This document shows positions 1 to 6,420 of a stretch of 9,372 bases of DNA, piece by piece. Position numbers and translations under genes: made by a program. The DNA comes from Nitrospirota bacterium (GTDB lineage Bacteria > Nitrospirota > Thermodesulfovibrionia > Thermodesulfovibrionales > JdFR-88), in contig JAJYGJ010000207.1 in the NCBI GenBank assembly GCA_021790695.1, positions 1-9,372 on the forward strand, in the 5' to 3' direction. The notes beneath the pieces were generated by a model. The model saw nothing but the letters and a program-made list of their open reading frames with translations. It made no database searches and had not been told where the DNA came from. Position 1 is the stretch's first letter, and the number at the start of each line of letters is the position of its first letter.

Positions 1-1
1 T

Positions 2-1660
2 TGCCCGATCGCCAAGGTGTTCGAGGACGGACAGACGCACCGCTCGGTGCGGGGCAACAAAAGCGGCAAGGGGCCAAGATATTTGGAAGTCGTGGCCTCG
101 CCCCTGAAGGCAGGAAATTCCGAAGGCGGGGAGATAACGGCCGCGGTTGAGACCGTCAGGGACATAACCGAGCGCGTTGTCGCCTTGAGGCAGATGGAGG
201 AGTCGCAAAAGATGCTTGAGGGCATAGCCAACGGGATTTCCGAAAGCATCCTCCTGCTTACAACGGACCGCAAAATCCTCTGGGCCAACGCCGCGGCTAA
301 GAGACAGGCCGGCCGGGACATAACCGGGGAGTTCTGCCACAGGGTCACGCACCGCCGCGAGTCCCCATGCGGTGCAAACGGAGAACCCTGTCCCCTGAGC
401 GATCTCCAGGTTTACGAAGCGCCCCGATTCGTGGAGCATGCCCACCACGACTGCAACGGGGGCAAGACGGTCCTTGAGGTGGGCGCCTATCCCTTAAAAA
501 ACGAAGCGGGGGAAATCGACAAGTTTATCCATATCTCAAGGGACATCACGGAGCGCAAGCAGGTGGAAGAGGCGCTGAAGAAATACCGCGATCACCTGGA
601 AGAGCAGGTCAGGAAACGCACGGCCGAACTCACCGCGAGCCAGAAACGGTACCGTTTGTTGTTCGAGACGGCAAGCGATGCCATCTTAATAATTGATGCG
701 GAAGATGATGAAGGCAAGATAGTGGACGCCAATGAGGCCGCCGCGAGGATGCACGGATACACCATTGAAGAGCTTTTAAAGCTCGATATAGGAGATGTGG
801 ATTCCCCGGAGGAAGCCGGACGGCACCCCGGTCGGCGCGGGTTGATGTTGAAAGGGCAACGGATGCAAGCTGAACTGATGCACCGGAGAAAAGACGGCGC
901 TGTTTTTCCGGTGGAAATAAGCGCGAACGCTTTCGAGCAGGGCGGCCGTAAATATATACTCGCCATAGAACGGGACATAACCGAGCGCAGGAAGGTGGAA
1001 GACAGGATCAGGGCGGCCATCGAGGAAAGAGAGATACTCCTCAAGGAACTCCATCACAGGACGAAGAACAATATGCAGGTGATATCGAGCCTGCTTCAGC
1101 TCCAGTTCATGTCCTGCGGGGACAGCCGCCTGCATCAGATATTTGAAGACACGCAAAGCAGGATCAACGCGATGTCCCTCGTGCATGAGAGGCTCTATAG
1201 ATCAAAGGAGCTTTCCAGGCTGGATATGGCGCGATACATAGCGGACCTTTCCATGGCCCTGATGAAAGGCTACCTGAAGGACGCGGCGAACGTGTCCGTG
1301 AAGCTGGAGGTCGACGGCATACCCCTGCCGCTGGAGTTTGCCATACCCTGCGGTCTTGTAATAAACGAGCTTCTCACCAATTCCCTTAAATACGCCTTCC
1401 CCGGCCAAAGGGAGGGGGAAATCAGGATAGCCCTGCATAAACACGGCGAGGATGAAATAAGGCTGTTGTTCTCCGACAACGGCGTCGGGCTTCCGGAGGG
1501 TCTGGACCTGAAAGATGCGAAGACCCTCGGTCTGAAGCTGGTGCGCACTCTTGTCACGGGCCAGATGCAGGGCAAACTGGAGGTCAGCCGGGAAAACGGC
1601 ACCACGTTCGCGATCAGTTTCAGCCCGGGGCAGGCTAATCTTCATCCGAAGACAACCTGA
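2..1660 (+). CDS. Multi-PAS sensor histidine kinase, HisKA_2 type (5' partial)
   Basis: The reading frame is open from base 2, so the gene begins before the window. A GTG at 17 is internal: the upstream codons CPIAK continue a PAS motif. Numbering from base 2, residues 1-60 are the end of a first PAS domain, closing with RDITER. A second PAS (about 70-185) carries a Cys-rich stretch FCHRV...PCGANGEPCPL and ends ISRDITER. A short coiled coil (about 190-215) leads to a third PAS (about 216-328, ending ERDITER). HisKA_2 follows at about 345-425 with ELHHRTKNNMQ holding the phospho-accepting His at about 351-352. The C-terminal HATPase has an N box (NELLTNSLKYAF), G1 box DNGVGLPEG and TLGLKLV. 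Known for the family: ATP-dependent His autophosphorylation, with transfer to a response regulator. No transmembrane segment is visible in the part present, so a cytoplasmic sensor is likely. No cognate regulator lies next to it. The signal is unknown. Confidence 0.93.
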   Translation, partial: CPIAKVFEDGQTHRSVRGNKSGKGPRYLEVVASPLKAGNSEGGEITAAVETVRDITERVVALRQMEESQKMLEGIANGISESILLLTTDRKILWANAAAKRQAGRDITGEFCHRVTHRRESPCGANGEPCPLSDLQVYEAPRFVEHAHHDCNGGKTVLEVGAYPLKNEAGEIDKFIHISRDITERKQVEEALKKYRDHLEEQVRKRTAELTASQKRYRLLFETASDAILIIDAEDDEGKIVDANEAAARMHGYTIEELLKLDIGDVDSPEEAGRHPGRRGLMLKGQRMQAELMHRRKDGAVFPVEISANAFEQGGRKYILAIERDITERRKVEDRIRAAIEEREILLKELHHRTKNNMQVISSLLQLQFMSCGDSRLHQIFEDTQSRINAMSLVHERLYRSKELSRLDMARYIADLSMALMKGYLKDAANVSVKLEVDGIPLPLEFAIPCGLVINELLTNSLKYAFPGQREGEIRIALHKHGEDEIRLLFSDNGVGLPEGLDLKDAKTLGLKLVRTLVTGQMQGKLEVSRENGTTFAISFSPGQANLHPKTT

Positions 1661-1811
1661 TCTCCACGCTTTGGCCCCCCTCATTCATCACGAGGAGCGA
1701 GAAGGAACATCTGCCGATGATTTCCAGCTTCGGAACGACCACCACGTCGGTTACGCCGTCTAATTTGTCGTTGGCCTCCTGAAGCCGTTTTATGAGTTCG
1801 CGCACTTTCAT
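1635..1811 (-). CDS. Small conserved-looking hypothetical protein (58 aa)
   Basis: The frame runs from ATG at 1811 to TAG and encodes 58 residues beginning MKVRELIKRLQEANDK, with a hydrophobic stretch TDVVVVPKLEII and an acidic tail. The opening resembles short bacterial and phage proteins that start M-x-V-K-E-L-I-x-x-L; this is a resemblance noted by eye, not an assignment. A GTG at 1838 is in frame, but the ATG is preferred because the protein pattern begins there and a GGGAGG lies 13 bases upstream (rather far). The 3' end overlaps the kinase gene on the + strand by 26 bases, convergently. A near-consensus promoter at 1927-1954 points at it and leaves a 5' leader of about 110 bases. Function unknown. 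The promoter is the main reason to accept it as real; the alternative is that the transcript is a small RNA or an antisense RNA to the kinase 3' end. Confidence 0.6.
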   Translation of the reverse strand: MKVRELIKRLQEANDKLDGVTDVVVVPKLEIIGRCSFSLLVMNEGGQSVEIRLSSDED

Positions 1812-1926
1812 AGTTCCCGGGCCGCCTCCCGCCGGCACCCGTCAAGCACCTGTCCGAAACTGATTTCCTATCATTGCATTAACTGTTGTCATTCCGGCCG
1901 GGATTTTCAGCCCTTTCTCTATAAAA

Positions 1927-1954
1927 ATTATAGGGGATTCCGTGCGAATGTCAA
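1927..1954 (-). promoter_or_regulatory. Near-consensus sigma70 promoter for the 58-aa gene
   Basis: On the minus strand TTGACA (1954-1949) is followed after 16 bases by TATAAT (1932-1927). Both hexamers match the consensus fully; only the spacer is one base short of the optimum. The predicted start is near 1920, reading towards the small gene at 1811. It is the best promoter match I found in the window. Confidence 0.7.
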
Positions 1955-1974
1955 GTTATAATTTTAGACTGTTT

Positions 1975-2000
1975 AAAAAAAACTTCTGCCGGTGCCCGGC
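1975..2000 (-). terminator. Intrinsic terminator after the second histidine kinase
   Basis: On the minus strand, 35 bases past the kinase stop codon, GCCGG-GCA-CCGGC forms a 5-bp all-GC hairpin (2000-1988). After five bases (AGAAG) comes a run of eight T (1982-1975). This would end the kinase transcript before the promoter of the downstream small gene. A separate palindrome CCCGGCCGGG at 2024-2033 sits right after the stop codon. Confidence 0.65.
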
Positions 2001-2034
2001 GAGGGGCGGCGGGACATAAAGATCCCGGCCGGGC

Positions 2035-3126
2035 TTACTTCGAGGGAATGGGCTCTCGGGGAATGGTGAAAAAAAACGTGCTTCCCCGGCCGGGTTCCGA
2101 TTCAACCCAGATTCTGCCGCCATGGCGCTCGACTATCCTCTTGCACGTGGAGAGCCCTATGCCCGCCCCGATAGATTCCCCGGCGCGCGACTGGTAGAAG
2201 ATGTCGAATATCCGCCCGCTTTCATCCGGGGATATGCCGATGCCGTTGTCGCTGACTGCAAATATCCACTCGGTTGCCCTCCCTTCGGCGTGAATATGTA
2301 TTCTTGGGGCCTCCGAGCGGTTATATTTCAAGGCGTTTCCTATCAGGTTTTGCAGAAGCTGCACCAGGAGCACGCCATCGCCCGTGACCGCGGGCAGGGG
2401 GTCGTGGGTTATCAGGGCCTTCTTCCGGGCGATTTCCACCTCCAGGTTTGAAAGCGCCCGCTCAAGGACGCCCTCGAGTTCAACCTTTTCGGGGTTGATG
2501 ATGGAACTGCCGGCGTGCGAGTACTCAAGGAGTTTTTTAATGAGCGTGAGCATATTCGTCATTCGCTGCCCGGCCCCGGCGATGTCCTCCTCGTCCTCCG
2601 GGCCGAGGCGGTCCCTCAAATGCCGCTCTATGAGTTTAAGCGAGGCGAGGGCCGCGATCAGCGGAGACTTCAGATCGTGGGAGACGACGGCCGCGAACCT
2701 TTCGAGGGCCTGATTGCTGAGTTTCAGTTTTTCGCTCAGGCGCCTGAGTTCATCCAGGGCCTTTACTCGATCGGTGACGTCCCTCATGGATTCGACTATG
2801 CCCATGAAGGTGCCGTCCACGTCCCGGAGAGGCGAAGCCTTTATCTCGAAAAAACGCCCCTCCCCGGACGGCATCACATGTTCGTGGGTCGCGGTGAAGG
2901 ACGCCGACGTTTCGCGCACCTTTTTCAGGGGACATTCCTCGCAGGGGGTCTGCCTGGCGTGGAAACACTCGTAACAGAGCATCTCCTCCGGGAGGCAGCC
3001 TTCCCTCGACAGAAGCTCGCGGGCCGGCCGGTTCATCCATACGATTTCATATTTTTCGTTTATAACGGTAATCGGCTCGTCAAGGCCTTCGAGGACGAGC
3101 TTCAAGAGCCCTTCTTTTTCCGCCAT
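2035..3126 (-). CDS. PAS-domain sensor histidine kinase (HisKA + HATPase_c)
   Basis: This encodes a 363-aa kinase. The start is taken at ATG 3126 because GGTGA stands five bases before it; a GTG nine bases upstream (3135) is in frame and would add three residues. One PAS domain (about 5-120) contains a cysteine cluster, CYECFHARQTPCEECPL, with Cys at 51, 54, 62 and 65, and ends MRDVTDRV. A coiled-coil linker (about 125-143) leads to HisKA with the H box VVSHDLKSPL (His150). The HATPase has N box LLQNLIGNALKYN (about 257-269), G1 DNGIGIS, F box IFDIFYQ and G2 GAGIGLS (about 320-326). All catalytic boxes are intact. No transmembrane segment is seen, so it is probably a soluble cytoplasmic sensor. 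It has its own promoter and terminator and no adjacent response regulator, so it looks like an orphan kinase. The Cys cluster suggests, by inference only, metal, Fe-S or redox sensing. Confidence 0.94.
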   Translation of the reverse strand: MAEKEGLLKLVLEGLDEPITVINEKYEIVWMNRPARELLSREGCLPEEMLCYECFHARQTPCEECPLKKVRETSASFTATHEHVMPSGEGRFFEIKASPLRDVDGTFMGIVESMRDVTDRVKALDELRRLSEKLKLSNQALERFAAVVSHDLKSPLIAALASLKLIERHLRDRLGPEDEEDIAGAGQRMTNMLTLIKKLLEYSHAGSSIINPEKVELEGVLERALSNLEVEIARKKALITHDPLPAVTGDGVLLVQLLQNLIGNALKYNRSEAPRIHIHAEGRATEWIFAVSDNGIGISPDESGRIFDIFYQSRAGESIGAGIGLSTCKRIVERHGGRIWVESEPGRGSTFFFTIPREPIPSK

Positions 3127-3154
3127 CGTCGTCACCGCCTTTCCGCCCTAGTAA

Positions 3155-3183
3155 AGTGTATTCCATTCCGGCCGTCTTGACAA
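3155..3183 (-). promoter_or_regulatory. Promoter of the second histidine kinase
   Basis: Minus-strand TTGTCA (3183-3178, five of six) and TACACT (3160-3155, four of six) are separated by 17 bases. The predicted start near 3148 leaves a leader of about 20 bases that contains the GGTGA ribosome site of the kinase. Confidence 0.5.
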
Positions 3184-3267
3184 AAAAAGAGGCGAAAATG
3201 ATTGACTGACATGCGGGATCATCTGTTAAATGGATGGCGAGCGTATTCCCCCGCCCCGGATATCGGC

Positions 3268-3297
3268 TTGCCACGGGGTCAAGCGAGCGAATATAAT
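3268..3297 (+). promoter_or_regulatory. Promoter of the 78-aa coiled-coil gene
   Basis: TTGCCA (3268-3273, five of six) and a perfect TATAAT (3292-3297) are 18 bases apart. The start would be near 3304, giving a leader of about 78 bases that includes the palindrome at 3319-3342. It points away from the kinase promoter at 3155-3183, so the two genes are divergent. Confidence 0.55.
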
Positions 3298-3318
3298 GAA
3301 AAAATTCCTTACATTGGA

Positions 3319-3342
3319 TTCCCGGCGGCATGCCGCCGGGAA
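3319..3342 (+). repeat. Perfect 24-bp palindrome in the leader of the 78-aa gene
   Basis: The 24 bases read the same on both strands: TTCCCGGCGGCA followed by its exact reverse complement. It lies about 15 bases after the predicted transcription start and some 25 bases before the GAGAGG ribosome site. In RNA it would fold into a 10-bp, very GC-rich stem with loop CAUG. No T run follows, so it is not an ordinary intrinsic terminator. It may be an operator, or a leader hairpin affecting mRNA stability or translation. Confidence 0.75.
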
Positions 3343-3381
3343 GATCAATTATGGACATTACCCGAAAAAGAGAGGATGGAA

Positions 3382-3618
3382 ATGGAAAAGGATCCGGCCG
3401 CGATGACCACGGAAGAATTAAGGCGGGAGCTTGAGCGGCTCCGGGACGAGCTTCAGGACCTGGAAGACATGCATTCTTTCACCTTCGGGAAGACCAATGT
3501 GCATATCGGGGCCGAGATGGCGCAGAATATGCAAGCCGAATTCGAGGAAGAGTGCGCCCGGTATTGCGGGGAGATCGCCGGGATTGAAAAGTTGTTGAGA
3601 GAGCGGGGCGCCCTTTAG
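3382..3618 (+). CDS. Small charged coiled-coil protein (78 aa), unknown function
   Basis: The start is ATG 3382, six bases after GAGAGG (3370-3375). ATG 3376 abuts that site and a TTG at 3202 lies upstream of the predicted promoter, so both are less likely. The protein is rich in Glu and Arg. Residues about 9-31 (TTEELRRELERLRDELQDLEDM) form a heptad-like helix. A short segment with FTFGKTNVHIG (about 34-43) follows, then a second helix from about 46 to the end (AEFEEECARYCGEIAGIEKLL). This suggests a helical hairpin or a small dimeric coiled coil. There is no signal peptide or membrane segment; Cys58 and Cys62 are the only cysteines. It has its own promoter and a long palindrome in its leader, and is transcribed divergently from a histidine kinase. 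I do not recognise the family and assign no function. Confidence 0.72.
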   Translation: MEKDPAAMTTEELRRELERLRDELQDLEDMHSFTFGKTNVHIGAEMAQNMQAEFEEECARYCGEIAGIEKLLRERGAL

Positions 3619-3628
3619 CCCCGGCCCC

Positions 3629-3669
3629 CCGGCCGTCAGGCCGGCGTACGGTCCCGCCGGGGGCGGGAC
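3629..3669. terminator. Paired GC-rich hairpins between convergent genes
   Basis: Just past the stop of the 78-aa gene, CCGGCC-GTCA-GGCCGG (3629-3644) forms a 6-bp stem, and GTCCCGCC-GGG-GGCGGGAC (3651-3669) an 8-bp stem. They straddle the stop codon of the exporter on the other strand (3636-3638). Neither has a clear T run, so they are only terminator-like. They could slow polymerase from both sides or protect the mRNA 3' ends. Confidence 0.4.
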
Positions 3670-5207
3670 GACTTTATCTTCTTGAAGAGCAGCGCCCCGG
3701 CGATGCATACCAGGCAGACGAATGCGAGGAAACGGAAGGCCTGCACGTACGAGAGCAGTTGGGACTGTTTTAAAAGAGAGTTGTAGACGAACAACTCGGC
3801 TTTTTTGATGGACCCGGCCGGGGCCGTGCGGGAGGCGAAATAGTTCCGGAGGCCCGCCAGCCTGTACCGGTAGAACAGGGTAAACGGGGTCAGTCGTGAA
3901 AGCATCGACATCTGATTAGTTTGGGCGCGGCGCGCCAGGTAGGTCACCAGCAGCGAGATGCCGGCGCTTCCTCCCACATTTCGCATCAGGTTGAACACTC
4001 CGCTTGCGTTTCCCATCTCCTTCTGTTCGAGCGTGCCTACCGCCACGGTCGCCAGGGGGACAAACAGCAGCGAAAGCCCCACGCCCTGCAACACCTGGGG
4101 AAACGCCACGTCCCAGATGGATATCTGCAGGTTGATGTCGCCCAGGAGCCACAGGGAGACGGCCACCAGGAAAAATCCGCTCCCGATCAGTTTGCGAAAA
4201 TCGACCTTGCCCGTAAGATATCCCACCACCGGCATCGTCATCAGGGCGCCGATCCCGCGCGGGCTCAAGGCAAGTCCGCTTTCCATGGCCGTGTATCCCA
4301 GGAGCGTCTGAAGGAAAAGAGGTATCAATGTTATGGCGCTGTACAGCGCCACTCCGACCAGGGTGATAAGAAGGGTGCCCACCGCGAAATTGCGGTTTTT
4401 GAAGACCCTCAGGCGGACGATCGGCTCCTTTGTCCGAAGCTCCCATATTATGAACGCAATCAGGGAGACGGCGCTTATGACGGCGAACCAGCGTATCCAG
4501 GCGGCCGCGAACCAGTTGTCCTGCTGCCCCTTGTCCAGGATCACCTGCAGCGTGGCCAGGGCCACGGCCATGAAGCCGAACCCGGTCCAGTCGATAGTTT
4601 TGGGTTTTTTGCCCATGATGTAAGGGGGGTCTTCGATGAATGTCCGGATCATAAGGATGGCGAGCACCCCTATGGGGATGTTGATGTAGAACGCCCAGCG
4701 CCACGTGTAATTGTCCGTGATCCATCCGCCGAGGGTCGGCCCGATGATAGGCGCAAAGACCACCCCGATCGCGAACGCCGCCATCGCCATCCCGCGTTTT
4801 TGAGGGGGGAAGCTTTCAAGCAGAATTGACTGGGAGAGGGGCTGAAGCGCTCCGCCCCCCGCTCCCTGGAACACCCGCGCCGTCACCAGCATGCCCAGGC
4901 TCCATGCCGCCCCGCTCATGATCGACGAAAGGGTAAAAAGCACGATGCAGGCCATGAGGAAGCGCTTGCGGCCGAAATAAAGGGCCAGCCAGCCGCTTGC
5001 CGGAAGCACTATCGCATTACTGACAAGGTAGCTCGTCAGCACCCATGTGGCTTCGCTGTTGCTGGTGGAAAGGCTGCCGGCAATGTGAGGGATCGCCACG
5101 GTCACGATCGTGGTGTCCAGCACCTCCATGAAGGTGGGAAGCATCACGGCGGCCGTGATAAGCCACGGGTTGACGCTGGGACGCCATTCTGCCTCAGGAT
5201 TGCTTAT
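3636..5207 (-). CDS. emrB: EmrB/QacA-type MFS multidrug exporter (DHA2, 14 TM)
   Basis: This is an inner-membrane proton-drug antiporter of the DHA2 branch. The N-terminal motif MEVLDTTIVTVAIPHIAGSL matches the family's LDxTIxNVAxP pattern in TM1, though the usual Asn is Thr. GWLALYFGRKR is motif A between TM2 and TM3. ARVFQGAGGGALQPL and FAPIIGPTLGGWITD (motif C, the antiporter motif) follow, then YINIPIGVL. The spacing of hydrophobic stretches fits 14 helices, and the RRAQ-containing loop before the last helix is typical of EmrB. Standard start codons give only GTG 5147 or ATG 5144, which cut into TM1 and have no ribosome site. Reading upstream in frame gives SNPEAEWRPSVNPWLITAAV, the expected EmrB N-terminus, and GGAGG lies eight bases before an ATA at 5207. 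I therefore place the start at that ATA (523 aa). No EmrA-like adaptor or TolC gene is beside it. Substrate unknown. Confidence 0.93.
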   Translation of the reverse strand: MSNPEAEWRPSVNPWLITAAVMLPTFMEVLDTTIVTVAIPHIAGSLSTSNSEATWVLTSYLVSNAIVLPASGWLALYFGRKRFLMACIVLFTLSSIMSGAAWSLGMLVTARVFQGAGGGALQPLSQSILLESFPPQKRGMAMAAFAIGVVFAPIIGPTLGGWITDNYTWRWAFYINIPIGVLAILMIRTFIEDPPYIMGKKPKTIDWTGFGFMAVALATLQVILDKGQQDNWFAAAWIRWFAVISAVSLIAFIIWELRTKEPIVRLRVFKNRNFAVGTLLITLVGVALYSAITLIPLFLQTLLGYTAMESGLALSPRGIGALMTMPVVGYLTGKVDFRKLIGSGFFLVAVSLWLLGDINLQISIWDVAFPQVLQGVGLSLLFVPLATVAVGTLEQKEMGNASGVFNLMRNVGGSAGISLLVTYLARRAQTNQMSMLSRLTPFTLFYRYRLAGLRNYFASRTAPAGSIKKAELFVYNSLLKQSQLLSYVQAFRFLAFVCLVCIAGALLFKKIKSSRPRRDRTPA

Positions 5208-5215
5208 ACGGTTTA

Positions 5216-5220
5216 CCTCC
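5216..5220 (-). promoter_or_regulatory. Ribosome binding site that points to an ATA start
   Basis: On the minus strand a perfect GGAGG (5220-5216) is followed by eight bases and then ATA (5207-5205). No ATG, GTG or TTG lies at a usable distance, and the next in-frame standard start is 60 bases further on. The site decides the start of the exporter gene. Confidence 0.65.
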
Positions 5221-5230
5221 CGCTTGCCCC

Positions 5231-5258
5231 GGTGGGAATCTCCCGGTGGGAATCTCCC
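5231..5258. repeat. Two exact tandem copies of a 14-bp unit upstream of the exporter
   Basis: GGTGGGAATCTCCC occurs at 5231-5244 and again at 5245-5258 with no gap. Each copy contains an inverted GGGA/TCCC pair around three bases. It sits 10 bases upstream of the exporter's ribosome site, where it would lie in the leader or just at the promoter. It could be an operator for a drug-responsive repressor or a simple slippage duplication. Confidence 0.7.
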
Positions 5259-5470
5259 GGTTCATAATTTCCGGAAAGCGGAGTCTGACGTGAAAAAGAG
5301 AAAACGGGCATTGAATGTATTGTACCTCAGATCAGGCGGGCAGAGACATGGATGCGGGGCTGAGGGGCCGGGACCTGTCTCAAAATCCCTTCCCGATGCA
5401 AGGGGCTGAAATCGGGTTCCAATGTGGTATCCCGTAAATGCCATATATTTTGTACGGCCGTAATTTGTCA

Positions 5471-5518
5471 TTGTCCGGCCAGAATTTTATTTTGTTAAGA
5501 ATAAAATCGGGCGGACAA
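5471..5518. repeat. 48-bp imperfect inverted repeat
   Basis: The left arm starts TTGTCCG (5471-5477) and ends ATTTTATT (5484-5491). The right arm starts AATAAAAT (5500-5507) and ends CGGACAA (5512-5518). The outer 7 bp and inner 8 bp pair perfectly around an 8-base loop, with a short mismatched section between them. No T run follows on either strand, so it is not a classic terminator. It might be a relic of a small mobile element (MITE-like), an operator or an mRNA 3'-end structure. Confidence 0.6.
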
Positions 5519-5532
5519 TCCGGAAGTCCTTG

Positions 5533-5555
5533 AAAAAAAAGGGATTCCGTCTCCC
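5533..5555 (-). terminator. Possible intrinsic terminator of the SDR gene
   Basis: On the minus strand, about 75 bases past the SDR stop, GGGA-GACGGAA-TCCC is followed at once by eight T (5540-5533). The stem is only 4 bp, so the call is tentative; the T run and position are the support. Confidence 0.4.
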
Positions 5556-5628
5556 GACTTGACCGGGGGGCAATTCGGGGGATGCCGTCAACGCGAATTT
5601 TTTTGCAGTGCATTTACGGGACACCACA

Positions 5629-6330
5629 CTAGGAGTGGACCTCGAACAGGGCGCCCGTTTTTCTCCTGCCGCGGGCGGCCTCGAATATCCTGCCGGCCAC
5701 GTATTCGGGTGTCAGCAATTGGGAGGGGTCAAGTTCGAGCCCGCTTCCCGCGCCCAGGGTTGTGTTCACGGCCCACGGCAGGACCGCGTACACGAGGATG
5801 CCGCTTTCAGCGGTCTCATCGGCGACCGCCCGGGTAAGGCCCATGACGCCGAATTTGGAGGCGCAATAGGCCGAGAGTTTCGCCTCCGCCTCCACGCCCA
5901 GGGCCGAGGATATATTGATGATAATGCCGCTTTTTTGCCTCTTCATGACGGGTACGACCTGCCGCGTAAAAAGGAAGGTCCCCTTCAGGTTGGTTCCGAT
6001 GACGGCGTCCCACTGTCTTTCGCCCGTTTCCTCCACCGTCTTATAGATAAAAACGCCCGCGTTGTTGATGAGGACATCAATGCCGCCGAAGCGTTCCAGG
6101 CAGAGGTCCACGATCCTTTCGGCGTCCTTTTGCCTTCTTACGTCGCCAGCCAGCGCAAGGATGTCTTCTTCGGCGCCGTATGCGCGAAGCCGCCGGACCG
6201 CGCTTTCGGCATGCCGCCGGTGGCGGCAGAAAATGACGACCCTGTCGCCCCCGGCCAGAAATTTTATGGCGGTTTGAAAACCGATCCCCCGCGTCGATCC
6301 GGTGATTATTACCGAGCGTTTTGGCTTCAT
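5629..6330 (-). CDS. Short-chain dehydrogenase/reductase (classical SDR)
   Basis: This 233-aa protein is an NAD(P)-dependent oxidoreductase of the classical SDR family, a cytoplasmic Rossmann-fold enzyme. Visible are the cofactor motif TGSTRGIG (10-17), Asp63 in AGDV, NNAG (89-92), and a complete catalytic tetrad Asn114, Ser142, Tyr155, Lys159 (YCASK). The basic residue after strand 2 (FCRHRRH, 34-40) favours NADP(H) over NAD(H), by family rule. The post-catalytic PG motif reads PWAVNT (185-190): Trp stands where Gly is usual. The length is slightly below the common 240-260 and the C-terminus is short. ATG 6330 is preceded by a weak AAGAG. It lies alone on the minus strand, divergent from the Crp/Fnr gene. 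The motifs resemble 3-oxoacyl-ACP reductase-type or sugar/alcohol SDRs; the substrate cannot be told from sequence. Confidence 0.93.
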   Translation of the reverse strand: MKPKRSVIITGSTRGIGFQTAIKFLAGGDRVVIFCRHRRHAESAVRRLRAYGAEEDILALAGDVRRQKDAERIVDLCLERFGGIDVLINNAGVFIYKTVEETGERQWDAVIGTNLKGTFLFTRQVVPVMKRQKSGIIINISSALGVEAEAKLSAYCASKFGVMGLTRAVADETAESGILVYAVLPWAVNTTLGAGSGLELDPSQLLTPEYVAGRIFEAARGRRKTGALFEVHS

Positions 6331-6420
6331 AAATCTCTTATATCATAAATGGGAGGGGGACGCATCCGCCATTTTGAGATTTGAGCGATAGCCGCGATTT
6401 TATAATTTTATTTTTCCGAT

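Larger units (their letters stand above)
5259..5628. other. Intergenic region without a credible gene
   Basis: This stretch between the exporter and the SDR, both on the minus strand, holds no reading frame that looks like a protein; those present are short and of odd composition. It contains the 48-bp inverted repeat at 5471-5518, the terminator-like hairpin at 5533-5555, a perfect 8-bp palindrome ACGGCCGT near 5454, and two overlapping small hairpins (CCCTT/AAGGG at 5387-5404; CCCGAT/ATCGGG at 5392-5416). The exporter promoter should lie in its left part; a TACAAT on the minus strand near 5323 is the only -10-like hexamer I noted and it lacks a good -35. Confidence 0.5.

Noticed and set aside
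17..1660. GTG at 17 as the start of the first histidine kinase
   Set aside because: The frame stays open to the window edge and the codons before it (CPIAK) continue a PAS motif, so the gene begins upstream.
3921..4829. Plus-strand frame of 302 codons and a minus-strand frame at 3916-4725 within the exporter
   Set aside because: Both are other-frame readings of the EmrB gene, with His-, Arg- and Gly-rich low-quality translations and no hydrophobic or domain pattern.
5608..6348. Plus-strand frame of 246 codons opposite the SDR
   Set aside because: The minus strand encodes a complete SDR with all catalytic motifs; the opposite frame has no recognisable feature or ribosome site.
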